Origin: JAJDAT01 sp964570665
Lineage (GTDB): Bacteria; Nitrospinota; Nitrospinia; Nitrospinales; JAJDAT01
Direction: 5' to 3'
NCBI GenBank assembly: GCA_964570665.1
Contig: CAZMZH010000001.1
Coordinates: forward strand, 372,001 to 436,000
DNA length: 64,000 nucleotides
A program made the translations under genes and the position numbers. Of this stretch, positions 9,722 through 17,964 are shown one piece after another (the first letter of the stretch is position 1; the number at the start of each line of letters is the position of its first letter). The notes under the pieces were generated by a model. It was not told the DNA's origin and did not search any database. It worked only from the letters and a program-made list of their open reading frames with translations.

Positions 9722-10062
9722 TTCTTAATTGGGTTACAGTAAAATCATTCTAGGTAAAGATCTTGAAGGAAGTGAAAAAGGCGATTTGAATTGCTGGTTC
9801 CTTCAGCTCATTCATTAGGTAATTTTATTTCGAAAATTAATTCTTATCTATCTAGAAATAGTTGCCTATTTTAAAATAGACGCTTACTGGATGGATCGGG
9901 AAGATATCTTCTCGATCCGTCTTAAACTTGAAACTTTACTTCAGTCAATTTTCTGTCTCATGATTTATTAGACTAGCCGAACTAAAGGTTTAGTTTACAT
10001 TCTATCCTTTTTATTGGAGCTCCAAAGTAGGCATACATTACAAACATATTGTTCCTTTTACT
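9722..10062. other. Intergenic gap with near-perfect palindrome
   Basis: About 340 bases between converging genes. Nothing coding is seen. At 9893-9918 an almost perfect 26-base inverted repeat reads GGATCGGGAAGAT/ATCTTCTCGATCC, with a single mismatched pair. It could act as a bidirectional transcription stop for the converging protease and response-regulator genes, although no clear T-run follows, or it could be a protein-binding site. Confidence 0.45.
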
Positions 10063-10566
10063 TCACCCCAGCAACTGAAAGACTTTTTTCTTCAAATCAT
10101 CGTTGTTGAAGGGTTTAAGCATGTATTGATCGACTCCAGAGCTAACCGCTTTCAATATATTTTCTTTTTGATCTTCGGACGTCATCATTAGAAATGGAAT
10201 TTTGAATAATTCGGGATTACCCCTAATCCTCTTGATAAATTCTATTCCTGTCATACCAGGCATATGCCAATCGGAAATGATTAAATTAAAGTTTTCTTCG
10301 AATAACATATCCAGAGCGTTCTGACCGTTATCCGCTACGCCAATTTTTGACCGCTGGAACCCAAACTCCATCAAAGCGTCTACAAGAATCTCCTGCATCA
10401 GCGTAGAGTCGTCCACAACCAAAATTTTCGATAGTCCAAATCGTAGCTCGCGTTCTCTATTTAGACTTTCGCGAAGCTTTTTATTTTCCGCCTTTAAGCG
10501 CAAAATCTCTTCGTTCAAGTCTATGATAAATTTATCGCTTGATTCGGGTTCCATAATTTTACCCAT
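10063..10566 (-). CDS. CheY-like receiver with N-terminal coiled coil (copy 2)
   Basis: A 167-residue single-domain response regulator. Residues about 15-43 form a charged heptad helix (EEILRLKAENKKLRESLNRE), followed by a receiver: KILVVDDS near 47-54, phosphoacceptor D in IISDWHMPGMTG near 97, and the conserved Lys in MLKPF near 152. There is no output domain, so it must act by protein contact; the coil suggests dimerisation. It is a clear paralogue of the next upstream gene, and the two lie 11 bp apart in one operon. The WHMPG context matches CheY proteins that control motors or kinases. The cognate kinase is not adjacent. Confidence 0.9.
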   Translation of the reverse strand: MGKIMEPESSDKFIIDLNEEILRLKAENKKLRESLNRERELRFGLSKILVVDDSTLMQEILVDALMEFGFQRSKIGVADNGQNALDMLFEENFNLIISDWHMPGMTGIEFIKRIRGNPELFKIPFLMMTSEDQKENILKAVSSGVDQYMLKPFNNDDLKKKVFQLLG

Positions 10567-10577
10567 CGCTAAAACGG

Positions 10578-11069
10578 TTAGCCCAATAACTGAAAAATTT
10601 TTTCCCTGAGATCTTCCCTTTCAAAGGGTTTAAGCATGTATTGATCCACTCCAGAACTTGCAGCTTTCAGGATATTTTTCTCTTCGTCTTCCACCGTCAT
10701 CATCAAAAAAGGAATCTCATACAAATCAGGATGCTCTCTAACTTTCTTAACAAACTCCAGGCCAGTCAATCCCGGCATATGCCAATCGGAAATGATCAAA
10801 TCAAAGAGCTCGTCGTATAATTTCTTCAAAGCTTGTTGACCGTTATTTGCAAATTTAACCCTAGGTCGTTTAAATCCAAACTCTATCAATGCTTCTAAAA
10901 TAATTTCTTGCATCGACACTGAATCGTCTACCACCAAAATCTTGGTTATTTTTAATCTTTGCCGACGTTCTTTTTTTAGATTTTTCCTAAGCTTTTGATT
11001 CTCTTCTTTTAAATGAAGAATCTCGAAGTTTAATTCTTCTATACTGTGAGAGTTTTCGTCACTAGGCAT
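10578..11069 (-). CDS. CheY-like receiver with N-terminal coiled coil (copy 1)
   Basis: Paralogue of the following gene with the same layout: heptad helix (FEILHLKEENQKLRKNLKKE), receiver core KILVVDDS, IISDWHMPGLTG and MLKPF. I place the start at the ATG at 11069, giving 163 residues that align end to end with the 167-residue copy. A longer open frame upstream is not used because it runs through two small membrane-protein genes lying in another frame. The strong conservation of the coil as well as the receiver points to a recent tandem duplication with both copies kept. Both lack output domains. Confidence 0.88.
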   Translation of the reverse strand: MPSDENSHSIEELNFEILHLKEENQKLRKNLKKERRQRLKITKILVVDDSVSMQEIILEALIEFGFKRPRVKFANNGQQALKKLYDELFDLIISDWHMPGLTGLEFVKKVREHPDLYEIPFLMMTVEDEEKNILKAASSGVDQYMLKPFEREDLREKIFQLLG

Positions 11070-11092
11070 GATAATTCTTTTTATGGAATCTT

Positions 11093-11230
11093 TTAGTCCA
11101 AAATATATTCGACATAAATTATCCAACCCAACATGGAAAGCACTAAAACTGTGTATCCAGTATGGACCCAAATCGTGAAAAAAAGGTTTTCTTTCCGCTT
11201 TTTTGGGATTTCTTTTTTTTGATCGTTCAT
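11093..11230 (-). CDS. 45-residue single-pass membrane protein
   Basis: A short gene: ATG at 11230, TAA at 11093. The product begins with a very basic stretch (MNDQKKEIPKKRKEN), then one hydrophobic segment of about 25 residues (LFFTIWVHTGYTVLVLSMLG onward) ending VEYILD. A positive-inside single transmembrane protein is the natural reading. It starts 15 bp after the other small membrane gene and ends 23 bp before the first receiver gene, so the four genes look like one operon. I recognise no family. Real translation is inferred from composition and packing. Confidence 0.55.
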   Translation of the reverse strand: MNDQKKEIPKKRKENLFFTIWVHTGYTVLVLSMLGWIIYVEYILD

Positions 11231-11245
11231 ATTTTTTCGATGAAT

Positions 11246-11425
11246 TTAAACTTTTATGCGTCTCCAAAGATAGTAGCCTCCGCCTGCCAAGGCAACCAAA
11301 AAGTAAAATCCATATTCTACAAGCAGAGAATAAATATATCCCTTTATAACAACCTTGACGATAGGAGAAATCAATATTAGAAAGGCTATCGCCCCACACA
11401 CAAATAATATGGTTTTAAAATTCAT
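11246..11425 (-). CDS. 59-residue two-pass membrane protein
   Basis: A short gene: ATG at 11425, TAA at 11246. Two hydrophobic stretches (about residues 5-28 and 31-52) are separated by a short turn with a Lys, followed by a basic end (WRRIKV). It therefore looks like a hairpin membrane protein with a cytoplasmic C-terminus. It is the first confident gene of a minus-strand operon with a second small membrane protein and two CheY-like proteins. Small membrane proteins placed this way can act as sensors or anchors for the regulators, but that is speculation. No family recognised. Confidence 0.55.
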   Translation of the reverse strand: MNFKTILFVCGAIAFLILISPIVKVVIKGYIYSLLVEYGFYFLVALAGGGYYLWRRIKV

Positions 11426-11641
11426 TTAGTTTTTATTTCATTATATATTTAAAAATAACGAATACTCTACCAAATTTAGAAGGTATTTGTCCCCGATAAA
11501 ACCAAATTTTAATACTCATAAAATTTGCTCTGTTCGCCAATAACCAAAAAATATCTCCAAAGCCTTGATCTCTCAGTTTGGATTCCACTTGGTTAAAGAG
11601 TATAATTTTTAATATTGCAGATCCCCTATCCATTTGGAATT

Positions 11642-11875
11642 ATGAAAACCTATTTTGCCATCATTTTCCTCTTAGTTAATTTCCTTTTGACTTCAACCGC
11701 GATAAGCGCAAATCGCGGCATCATTCCCGTTCCCATAATAGACACTAGGGGAATTAAACCCACTAGTGGGATTAAACCGAATAAAAAATTAAATAAGACT
11801 TGGAATTCATATGAAAATAGTCAGCCTGCTTCCTTCCTCAACAGAGATCGTATGTCAGCTTGGATTAGCCGATAA
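11642..11875 (+). CDS. Possible small secreted protein overlapping next gene
   Basis: The ATG at 11642 begins a clear signal-peptide-like sequence (MKTYFAIIFLLVNFLLTSTA, then a probable cleavage after ISA), followed by a short imperfect repeat (RGIKPTSGIKP). The frame then runs 65 bases into the cobalamin-binding-like gene before stopping at 11875. Overlaps that long are unusual, so the tail may not be the native C-terminus and the gene could be truncated. No family recognised. The leader is the only strong evidence. Confidence 0.35.
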   Translation: MKTYFAIIFLLVNFLLTSTAISANRGIIPVPIIDTRGIKPTSGIKPNKKLNKTWNSYENSQPASFLNRDRMSAWISR

Positions 11876-12764
11876 ACTTGTTGGGATTTCCCATGAGTGC
11901 GATTTCCCAGCTTCTATTACTCATTTGCCCCGCTTGACTTCGTCGCGAGTCGATTACTCGGGTAAAAGCGATTCAATCCATCATTCAGTGATGGAACTGT
12001 TAAAAACCTCCGTTTCTGTTTACGACCTGAACCTGGAGCTTTTAGCGGAATTAAACCCTGATTTCATCATCACGCAAGATTTGTGCGACGTTTGTGCAGT
12101 CTCGTTCGATCAAGTTCAAGCTGCATGCGACGAATATTTGGATTCAAAGGCTACAATAATCTCTCTTAAGCCCAAAACACTTGAAAATATTTGGGACGAC
12201 ATTGATCAAGTCGCAAAAGTATTAAACGTTACTGAATCAGGTTCTGATTTTAAAAGTAAAACGAATCAACGTATAGAATCTATTCGAAATAAGATCAAAC
12301 AAACTGAGGTTCCCACAAAAAAGATCATTACTATCGAATGGCTAAATCCCATTATGGCTGGAGCCATGTGGGTCCCTGAAATGATTGAAATTGCCGGAGG
12401 AGAAGCGCTTCTAGTCGAAAAAGGAGGCCTGGCTTTAACTTTAGATTATTCTACTCTAGAAACAATTGATCCTGAAGTGGTTATAATCAAACCCTGCGGG
12501 TTTAAATTGGATCAAACAATTCGAGAGCTAGACGTCATCCGTGAAAAAATACCTTGGAAAAAATGGCAAGCTTACAAAAATAATAAAATGTTCTTGGTAG
12601 ACGGTAATGCTTACTTCAACCGACCCGGCCCTAGAATTGTAGACTCAATAGAAATACTGGCTTACTGTGCTTTTCCTGCTTTATTTTCAGATTTTAAAAA
12701 TCGGTTTACAAACGATATCATTCAATTACAAGAGGGATTAGAGTTGCCTTCTAAGCATACTTAA
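11811..12764 (+). CDS. BtuF-like cobalamin/substrate-binding protein
   Basis: A periplasmic-binding-protein fold of the BtuF/FecB class: IVSLLPSSTEIVCQLGL at the N-terminus, LNPDFIITQ near residue 82, then the DLCDVCAVS motif typical of a subgroup annotated as cobalamin-binding. Unlike true BtuF it has no signal peptide, and the chain starts directly at the first strand. That leaves a cytoplasmic protein or one exported by another route. No ABC permease or ATPase is adjacent. It is followed 23 bp later by a cupin gene in the same direction. At 317 residues the length fits the family. The corrinoid ligand is inferred from family annotation only. Confidence 0.75.
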   Translation: MKIVSLLPSSTEIVCQLGLADKLVGISHECDFPASITHLPRLTSSRVDYSGKSDSIHHSVMELLKTSVSVYDLNLELLAELNPDFIITQDLCDVCAVSFDQVQAACDEYLDSKATIISLKPKTLENIWDDIDQVAKVLNVTESGSDFKSKTNQRIESIRNKIKQTEVPTKKIITIEWLNPIMAGAMWVPEMIEIAGGEALLVEKGGLALTLDYSTLETIDPEVVIIKPCGFKLDQTIRELDVIREKIPWKKWQAYKNNKMFLVDGNAYFNRPGPRIVDSIEILAYCAFPALFSDFKNRFTNDIIQLQEGLELPSKHT

Positions 12765-12787
12765 AAAACTTTCAAAATCTTTAAAAC

Positions 12788-13072
12788 ATGACCACTAGTA
12801 TTGATAGAAAGTCGGTCGAAAAAAAATGGGCTAATAAGGATTTTTCTTGCGATTTGTTTGTAGATCCTCCTGGGCAATGTTGGGAAGACTTTGTCCACCC
12901 AGTAGATGAACTGGTTATGGTGGTAGAAGGTAAATTAGAAATCGAAATGGAGGGTAAAACGTTTTGCCCAGAAATTGGAGAAGAAGTTTTCATCCCACGT
13001 CAGGTTTTGCACTCGGTCCGAAACATAGGCAACATCACAGCGCGCTGGCTTTATGGGTATAAAAACACCTAA
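12788..13072 (+). CDS. Small cupin-domain protein
   Basis: A 94-residue single-domain cupin. The first motif is represented by HPVDELVMVVEGKLEIEMEG and the second by PRQVLHSVRNIG, where the metal-binding His would be H52-like in motif 1 and the LHSVRN His in motif 2. Such small cupins bind a metal or a small ligand or act as isomerases; none can be specified. The gene lies 23 bp after the BtuF-like gene and is probably cotranscribed, and it converges on the TPR lipoprotein gene. The fold assignment is good and the function unknown. Confidence 0.75.
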   Translation: MTTSIDRKSVEKKWANKDFSCDLFVDPPGQCWEDFVHPVDELVMVVEGKLEIEMEGKTFCPEIGEEVFIPRQVLHSVRNIGNITARWLYGYKNT

Positions 13073-13119
13073 AGCTTAAGATTTCTTCGAAACAGATGAG
13101 TCGCAAATAACTTTTTAAT

Positions 13120-13887
13120 TTATTCAAAGGGAGGTTGCATTTTTCGGTTTAACTCTTCTTTGGTCAAATTCAGTCTCCCCTGAATAAAAGGCAACTTTCC
13201 TTCCGCTATAGAAATTGCATGCTCATCCTGAAGTTTTTTAGCAAGTTCCTTGGTAATCATAATTTGTTTAAAAGCTTTATCCCAATCGGTATTCTTTTCA
13301 TAAGCGCTGATTAAATTGAGATGCGCTTGTAGATGATTTGGATCGAGCTTTATTGTTTTTTTATAAAACTCAATTGTTTTGGGAATATCTTGTAAATACC
13401 AGTACTCTTTTGCGATTTTGAAATTGAGCTGAACATCGTCGCCTCTATCTTCGGCAACTTTTTCAAGCTCTATAACCGCCAAATCGTTTCTAACTAATTT
13501 CCCGTAGACTGCGGCTAATCCAAATCGAGCGTCCACATTCTTAGGATCGACTTCTAAAACCTTTTTATATGCGTTGAGCGCTTCGTCTCTTTTTTCCCAT
13601 TCTTCATAAACAACGCCAACGCGAATCAATGCAGTCACATTTTGGGGATCAATTTGTAGAGCTTGCTCTAGTTCCTCAATCGCATCATCGTAAGCGCCTA
13701 TTCTTTGATTCTCAATTGCTCTTTGGATTAACTTGGCAGGGTCGTTTGTATTAATGGGATCTACCGAATCGTTGTTCGCTTGTTTATTATCGCCACATGC
13801 GACGACAAATAGAAAAATGGACAAGCCAATAATTTTAAATAAATAGCTAAGCGCTAGCCTTGCTGGACTTTTAGTTTGAATAATCAA
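13120..13887 (-). CDS. TPR-repeat lipoprotein
   Basis: The N-terminus (hydrophobic LFKIIGLSIFLFVVACGD) has a lipobox, VVAC, with the modified Cys near residue 31, followed by a low-complexity linker. Residues about 50-220 hold four to five tetratricopeptide repeats (NQRIGAYDDAIEELEQAL, PQNVTALIRVGVVYEEW and others). It would sit on the envelope as a scaffold for protein assembly. The start is TTG, with GGAA about 9 bases upstream. It is divergent from the IF-3-like fusion gene, with about 180 bp between. Confidence 0.85.
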   Translation of the reverse strand: MIIQTKSPARLALSYLFKIIGLSIFLFVVACGDNKQANNDSVDPINTNDPAKLIQRAIENQRIGAYDDAIEELEQALQIDPQNVTALIRVGVVYEEWEKRDEALNAYKKVLEVDPKNVDARFGLAAVYGKLVRNDLAVIELEKVAEDRGDDVQLNFKIAKEYWYLQDIPKTIEFYKKTIKLDPNHLQAHLNLISAYEKNTDWDKAFKQIMITKELAKKLQDEHAISIAEGKLPFIQGRLNLTKEELNRKMQPPFE

Positions 13888-14068
13888 TTGTATATTCCGA
13901 TAAATATTTTAAAAATGATCAAGCGAGAAGAATACCACTTGAGATATTTCTTATCAACTTTAAGAAAAATCTTGAAAAAAGCTTTATTACCAGGCAAGAT
14001 GGCTCAGAAATTTCAACCCCACTATTTTTCGTTTAATAAATTGAAGTTCGATTTTAAACGGTTAAAAT

Positions 14069-15490
14069 ATGCAAATTGATACGTTACTGATCAACGAACA
14101 AATTGTCGCAAAAGAAGTCAATCTCCTCGACAGTGAAGAGAAAAGTTTAGGCTCTTTCCCCACTGCGGAAGCTATTTCGATGGCACGGGAACAAAATTTG
14201 GATTTAATCCAAATCATCCCTTCCGAAGAACGTCCTTTTTGCCAAATTGGAACCCCTGAACAATTCGCGGCCAAAGCGGCTCGAACTTATCTCAATTATC
14301 TTCTGACATTGAATATCAGAAGCGAGGAAGCGTTTGGCCCATTGGCGTTATCTTTTATCCGCGAAAATGATTTTGATAAACTAAAGCTACTTCCCGAAGA
14401 ACAATTCAATCTTTTGATGGCGACCGTGCAAGTTTTGACCGCAGAACCTAAGCGTTTCTCAATAAAAGTCGACTTATTAAAAAGAACTCTGTCTTTACTC
14501 AATCGAACGCGATATCACAGCCCTGAATTAGGCCGTCAAATCCAATACGATATTAATAAAACGGAAGCGGAGCTTAAAATTTACAATGAAGCAATGAAAC
14601 CGCCTTCCCGGCCCGCAAATTTTGAGAAACAGCAGCTCATCGTACAATCGGACATTCCCGAATACATTTTAAATATCGCCCAAAAACGCGCCGCCGAATA
14701 CTACAAGAACAAATTTGAAGTATCTAAAAAAGGGAAATCTGCACAGCATTTTTCAAGCGAGTCTCGAAAGTTTGAACCTGACGATAAAGACGTTCATAAA
14801 GAGTTTCCCGGCGCGTGCGCACCTTTTATGAACGTTCGCACAAACGCGTTCCATATCATGTTGCCATTTGATATTAAAATTAGCCGCAAACCTGAGGAAC
14901 AACTGGACGGAGGAGCAAGGATTTACTATTCAAAAATGGGATATTCATTGCCCTTGGGATACGAAAAGGACAAATTAATTAATTTCAATAGCGGTGAAGT
15001 TGTCGATATAACCATGGACGATCCTAACCTGTTATTTTTTTCCGTATCGCGAGTTAAGGAGTCGGAATTAAAATACCAGGGCTCCGACCCGAGCATTCCT
15101 CCACAATATGCATACCCTCAAGCGGTGTTACAACGCACTAATTGCCTTGGACCTTATTTGCAAGTGGTAACCAATTTTAAGGTTTGGTTTGACTCTTCTA
15201 CCGTATCTCTATTGATTCAAGGTTCCCCAGACCTTTACGAATATGGGCTTCAAGGCGGCTCTGGATTGATGACTCGCTCGCACGCTTCGGACAAAGTGGA
15301 AGCTTATGCAGAAAACACTAGAGAACCCTGGCAGGAAGGCCTAAGTTTTAATTTTGTCAATTTGCATCTTCTCTTATCGCCAGGTCAAGACTCAGCCTTT
15401 GTGCCTTATAACACGCCAATTTTTACAATCTACCCAACACTCAACCAACAAAATTACAAAATCGAAGATTACCGAAAAGCTTCTCGTTAG
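14069..15490 (+). CDS. IF-3 N-domain fused to a large unrecognised region
   Basis: Residues about 8-68 match the N-terminal domain of translation initiation factor IF-3 strand by strand: INEQIVAKEVNLLDSEEKSL, then AISMAREQNLDLIQIIPSEE and RPFCQIGTPEQF, where IF-3 has PPVCRIMDYGKF. The IF-3 C-terminal ribosome-binding domain is absent. Residues about 70-200 are helical and unrecognised. Residues about 245-470 are beta-rich and resemble, by layout only, DUF6065-type proteins (FHIMLPFDIKI, a VTNFKVWF strand, SLLIQGSPD, a final VPYNTPIFTIYP). No signal peptide. The gene is isolated between a TPR lipoprotein and an RNase Z-like gene. The IF-3-like domain is fairly sure and the fusion is unusual; function unknown. 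Confidence 0.7.
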   Translation: MQIDTLLINEQIVAKEVNLLDSEEKSLGSFPTAEAISMAREQNLDLIQIIPSEERPFCQIGTPEQFAAKAARTYLNYLLTLNIRSEEAFGPLALSFIRENDFDKLKLLPEEQFNLLMATVQVLTAEPKRFSIKVDLLKRTLSLLNRTRYHSPELGRQIQYDINKTEAELKIYNEAMKPPSRPANFEKQQLIVQSDIPEYILNIAQKRAAEYYKNKFEVSKKGKSAQHFSSESRKFEPDDKDVHKEFPGACAPFMNVRTNAFHIMLPFDIKISRKPEEQLDGGARIYYSKMGYSLPLGYEKDKLINFNSGEVVDITMDDPNLLFFSVSRVKESELKYQGSDPSIPPQYAYPQAVLQRTNCLGPYLQVVTNFKVWFDSSTVSLLIQGSPDLYEYGLQGGSGLMTRSHASDKVEAYAENTREPWQEGLSFNFVNLHLLLSPGQDSAFVPYNTPIFTIYPTLNQQNYKIEDYRKASR

Positions 15491-15495
15491 ATTTA

Positions 15496-16524
15496 TTAAT
15501 CGGCGGGTTGTAGATCTAATCCTGTAAAAGCTTCTTCCGCTTCTCTATATAGTTGGTCTTTTCTCTCAAAATGTTTGGGAGAAAAATGAAAAGGAATAAG
15601 CTTTTTAACTTTAGCTCTACGAGCCAATGTTCCCGCTTGCCGGCTGGTTAAATGCCTGCGCTCCTTCCCGCGTTCCTTTTCCTCCGCAATAAATGGCGAT
15701 TCGCAAAAAAATTTATCTGCGTCTTTGACTAACTCCACGATTTTTTCGTTATTGCCTTCCTGGAAAACAGTGTCGGTAATATAAGCAATTTTTTGACCGG
15801 GGGAAATCAGAACAAGGTCTTCCTTCAATTCTCCTAAAGTAAAGGATACCGTTTCAAAATCTTTCGAATCGCCCACCGGCGCTAAAATTGTCGAATCATC
15901 GGGAGCCTCTTCGATTATCATGGTTTTCAATTCGTTTAACCATCGACCGGGCACTAGCTTTCGCGCTTCTAATCGATCCTTCCGAATATTCAAATGACTA
16001 TTTTCCACTAACGCAAACCCCAAACAAGGAACTCGATGCTCTAAAATAGCGGTATATACAGAAAAAGAAGCCTCTTCCCATAATGGCTGAGACTCAGAAA
16101 AAGTCTCTTCTTTTTCCAAGCTTTTTTGAAATCGCTCAATAGCCTTAAATGTCGCTCTACGAATTTTGCCGTGATGAACTTCGACAACTTCTATCGTTAG
16201 AGACTCGTCGTATCGATCGACTAAGTTCCATGTGAATCCCGCCAATTTCCCTTCCACGTTTCGGATAAAATTTTCGGGACCAAAAAGTCGGATCGTTTTT
16301 TCGCGCCCAAAGTTGACCCTTAGTAACTGGTCAAAACCCACAAAGTGATCGATATGTGTGTGACTGACAAAAACATGAGACGCTTTATTTAAATCAGATG
16401 CCGACAAAGCGGAAACATTTCCTACGTCGAAAAGAATGGCTCGTTTTTCGAAAAGGAACTCAATATAAATACCTGGATCTCCGAAGGGATCGTTGACCAA
16501 CCTTGGGTTTAAAGAAAGTTTCAT
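15496..16524 (-). CDS. RNase Z-like metallo-beta-lactamase-fold hydrolase
   Basis: Metallo-beta-lactamase fold with the zinc motif HTHIDH in VFVSHTHIDHFVGFDQLL near residue 55, a later AYITDT (fourth ligand Asp) near 247 and HLTSRQAGTLARRA plus PFHFSP towards the C-terminus, the order seen in RNase Z and related tRNA 3'-processing enzymes. At 342 residues it is slightly longer than bacterial RNase Z (about 305), with an extra charged insert around 140-160. It could be true RNase Z or a sister phosphodiesterase. It converges on the IF-3-like fusion with 5 bp between and lies downstream of prfB on the same strand. Confidence 0.8.
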   Translation of the reverse strand: MKLSLNPRLVNDPFGDPGIYIEFLFEKRAILFDVGNVSALSASDLNKASHVFVSHTHIDHFVGFDQLLRVNFGREKTIRLFGPENFIRNVEGKLAGFTWNLVDRYDESLTIEVVEVHHGKIRRATFKAIERFQKSLEKEETFSESQPLWEEASFSVYTAILEHRVPCLGFALVENSHLNIRKDRLEARKLVPGRWLNELKTMIIEEAPDDSTILAPVGDSKDFETVSFTLGELKEDLVLISPGQKIAYITDTVFQEGNNEKIVELVKDADKFFCESPFIAEEKERGKERRHLTSRQAGTLARRAKVKKLIPFHFSPKHFERKDQLYREAEEAFTGLDLQPAD

Positions 16525-16584
16525 AATATGTTTTTAGTCACATAACAAATTAAGCGCTGAAAAGAAAAAACACTAATCAACAAT

Positions 16585-17692
16585 TTATTCTGAAGCGGAA
16601 GCCCCTTGCAATAAAAACGCTTCAATAAATTTTCCTAAATCGCCATCCATTACAGCGTCGACATTTCCCGTTTCCACTTGGGTACGCAAGTCTTTTACCA
16701 TTCTATAAGGATGCATAACATAAGATCGTATTTGGCTCCCCCATTCAATCTTCTTTTTATCTTTTTCTAAATCTTTCATATCTTCCATCTGTTTTTCTTT
16801 TTCAGCCTCGTATAAACGGGCTTTTAAAACTTTCATACAAGAAGCTCGGTTTTTATGTTGAGATCTCTCATTCTGACACTGAACAACAATACCCGTTGGC
16901 TTATGAGTAATCCGAACCGCCGAATCTGTTGTATTCACGCCCTGCCCTCCAGGACCAGAAGCGCGATATACATCGACTTTTAAATCGGCTTCGCTGATAT
17001 CGACATCAACATCGTCGTCCACTTCTGGATAAACAAAAACGGATGCAAAGGAAGTGTGACGCCTTTTATTTGCGTCGAATGGAGAAATTCTTACTAATCG
17101 ATGCACGCCAATTTCAGCCTTCAAGTATCCAAATGCATATTCGCCCGTAAAAAGAATAGTCGCGCTTTTGATACCCGCTTCTTCTCCATATTGCATGTCA
17201 AGGACTTCGGCTTTGAAATCGTTACGATCGCCCCAACGAGAATACATTCTCATCAACATCATGGCCCAATCTTGCGATTCAGTGCCGCCAGCGCCAGAAT
17301 TTATTGCCAATATTGCGTTATTACTATCGCTTTCCCCCGAAAGCATGGCTTTAAATTCAGCCTCGGCCACTTCTTTCTCATGACCTTTCAAAGAAACTTC
17401 GATTTCATCTACTAACGATTCGTCGTTTTCCTCTTGGCAAAGCTCGATCATAACCAAAATATCTTCGTTTTCTTTAGATAATTTATTCCAAAGTTCAACG
17501 GGCTTTTGAAAGGAAGATTTTTTTTTCAGAATTTTTTGAGCAGACTCGTTATCGTTCCAAAAATCAGGGGCGGCTGCAGCTTTGTCTAATTCCTCTAATT
17601 CTTTTAATTTATTAGCGACGTCAAAGATAACCTCGTAATCGTTCGATCCGACCGGTTAATTCTTGGCATTGACTCTGATATTCTTCTAACAT
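16585..17692 (-). CDS. prfB: Peptide chain release factor 2, with programmed +1 frameshift
   Basis: RF2 reads UGA and UAA stop codons and releases the nascent chain. The main frame (from 17620 down) carries the catalytic GPGGQGVNTTDSAVRI motif. The true start is the ATG at 17692 in another frame (MLEEYQSQCQELTG), with GGGAG upstream. After 23 codons the first frame meets an in-frame TGA at 17621-17623 within CTTTGAC, the classical RF2 autoregulatory site. A +1 shift continues as LDVANKLKELEELDKAAAA and gives 368 residues, normal for RF2. A GAGG stands just before the slippery TAT-CTT, as the internal Shine-Dalgarno does in E. coli. The frameshift arrangement is directly readable. Confidence 0.95.
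17621..17634 (-). promoter_or_regulatory. RF2 programmed +1 frameshift site
   Basis: On the minus strand the sequence reads GAGGTTATCTTTGAC: a Shine-Dalgarno-like GAGG, then the slippery CTT, the in-frame UGA and a following C. When RF2 is scarce, the ribosome slips +1 on CUU and reads GAC, restoring the long frame. E. coli has AGGGGGTATCTTTGAC at the same place, so the spacing and core are conserved, with a weaker internal SD here. Confidence 0.9.
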
Positions 17693-17964
17693 CGCTATTT
17701 ACTCCCGTTAATTTTGTATAAAATAGCTTGAGTGAACTTGTTAATGGATTATTCTGGATAAATTTCGAATTGAATTCAAGAAGAAAGCTGAATCGATCGT
17801 AAAGTAAGGATAATAAACAAATTTAATTCCAATTGTATTTTTATTCCCTGCAAGCCCTAAAATAGTCTAAAATGTAAACCAAATATAATGTCTAAAACGC
17901 CTTGAAAGATAATATCTTCCGGCTCGGACATTCCTCATAATTTTTCGATCTTACCGACTAAGCG

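Noticed and set aside
10578..11399. 273-residue reading of the first CheY gene
   Set aside because: The extra 110 N-terminal residues come from another frame over two small membrane genes; its paralogue has no such extension.
11433..11633. 66-residue minus-strand frame ahead of the small membrane proteins
   Set aside because: Composition is protein-like and it ends 7 bases before the next ATG, but there is no ribosome-binding site, no family and it faces a signal-peptide ORF on the other strand; left out as unproven.
14069..14275. A normal translation initiation factor IF-3 gene
   Set aside because: Only the N-domain is present; the C-domain is replaced, so it is not infC.
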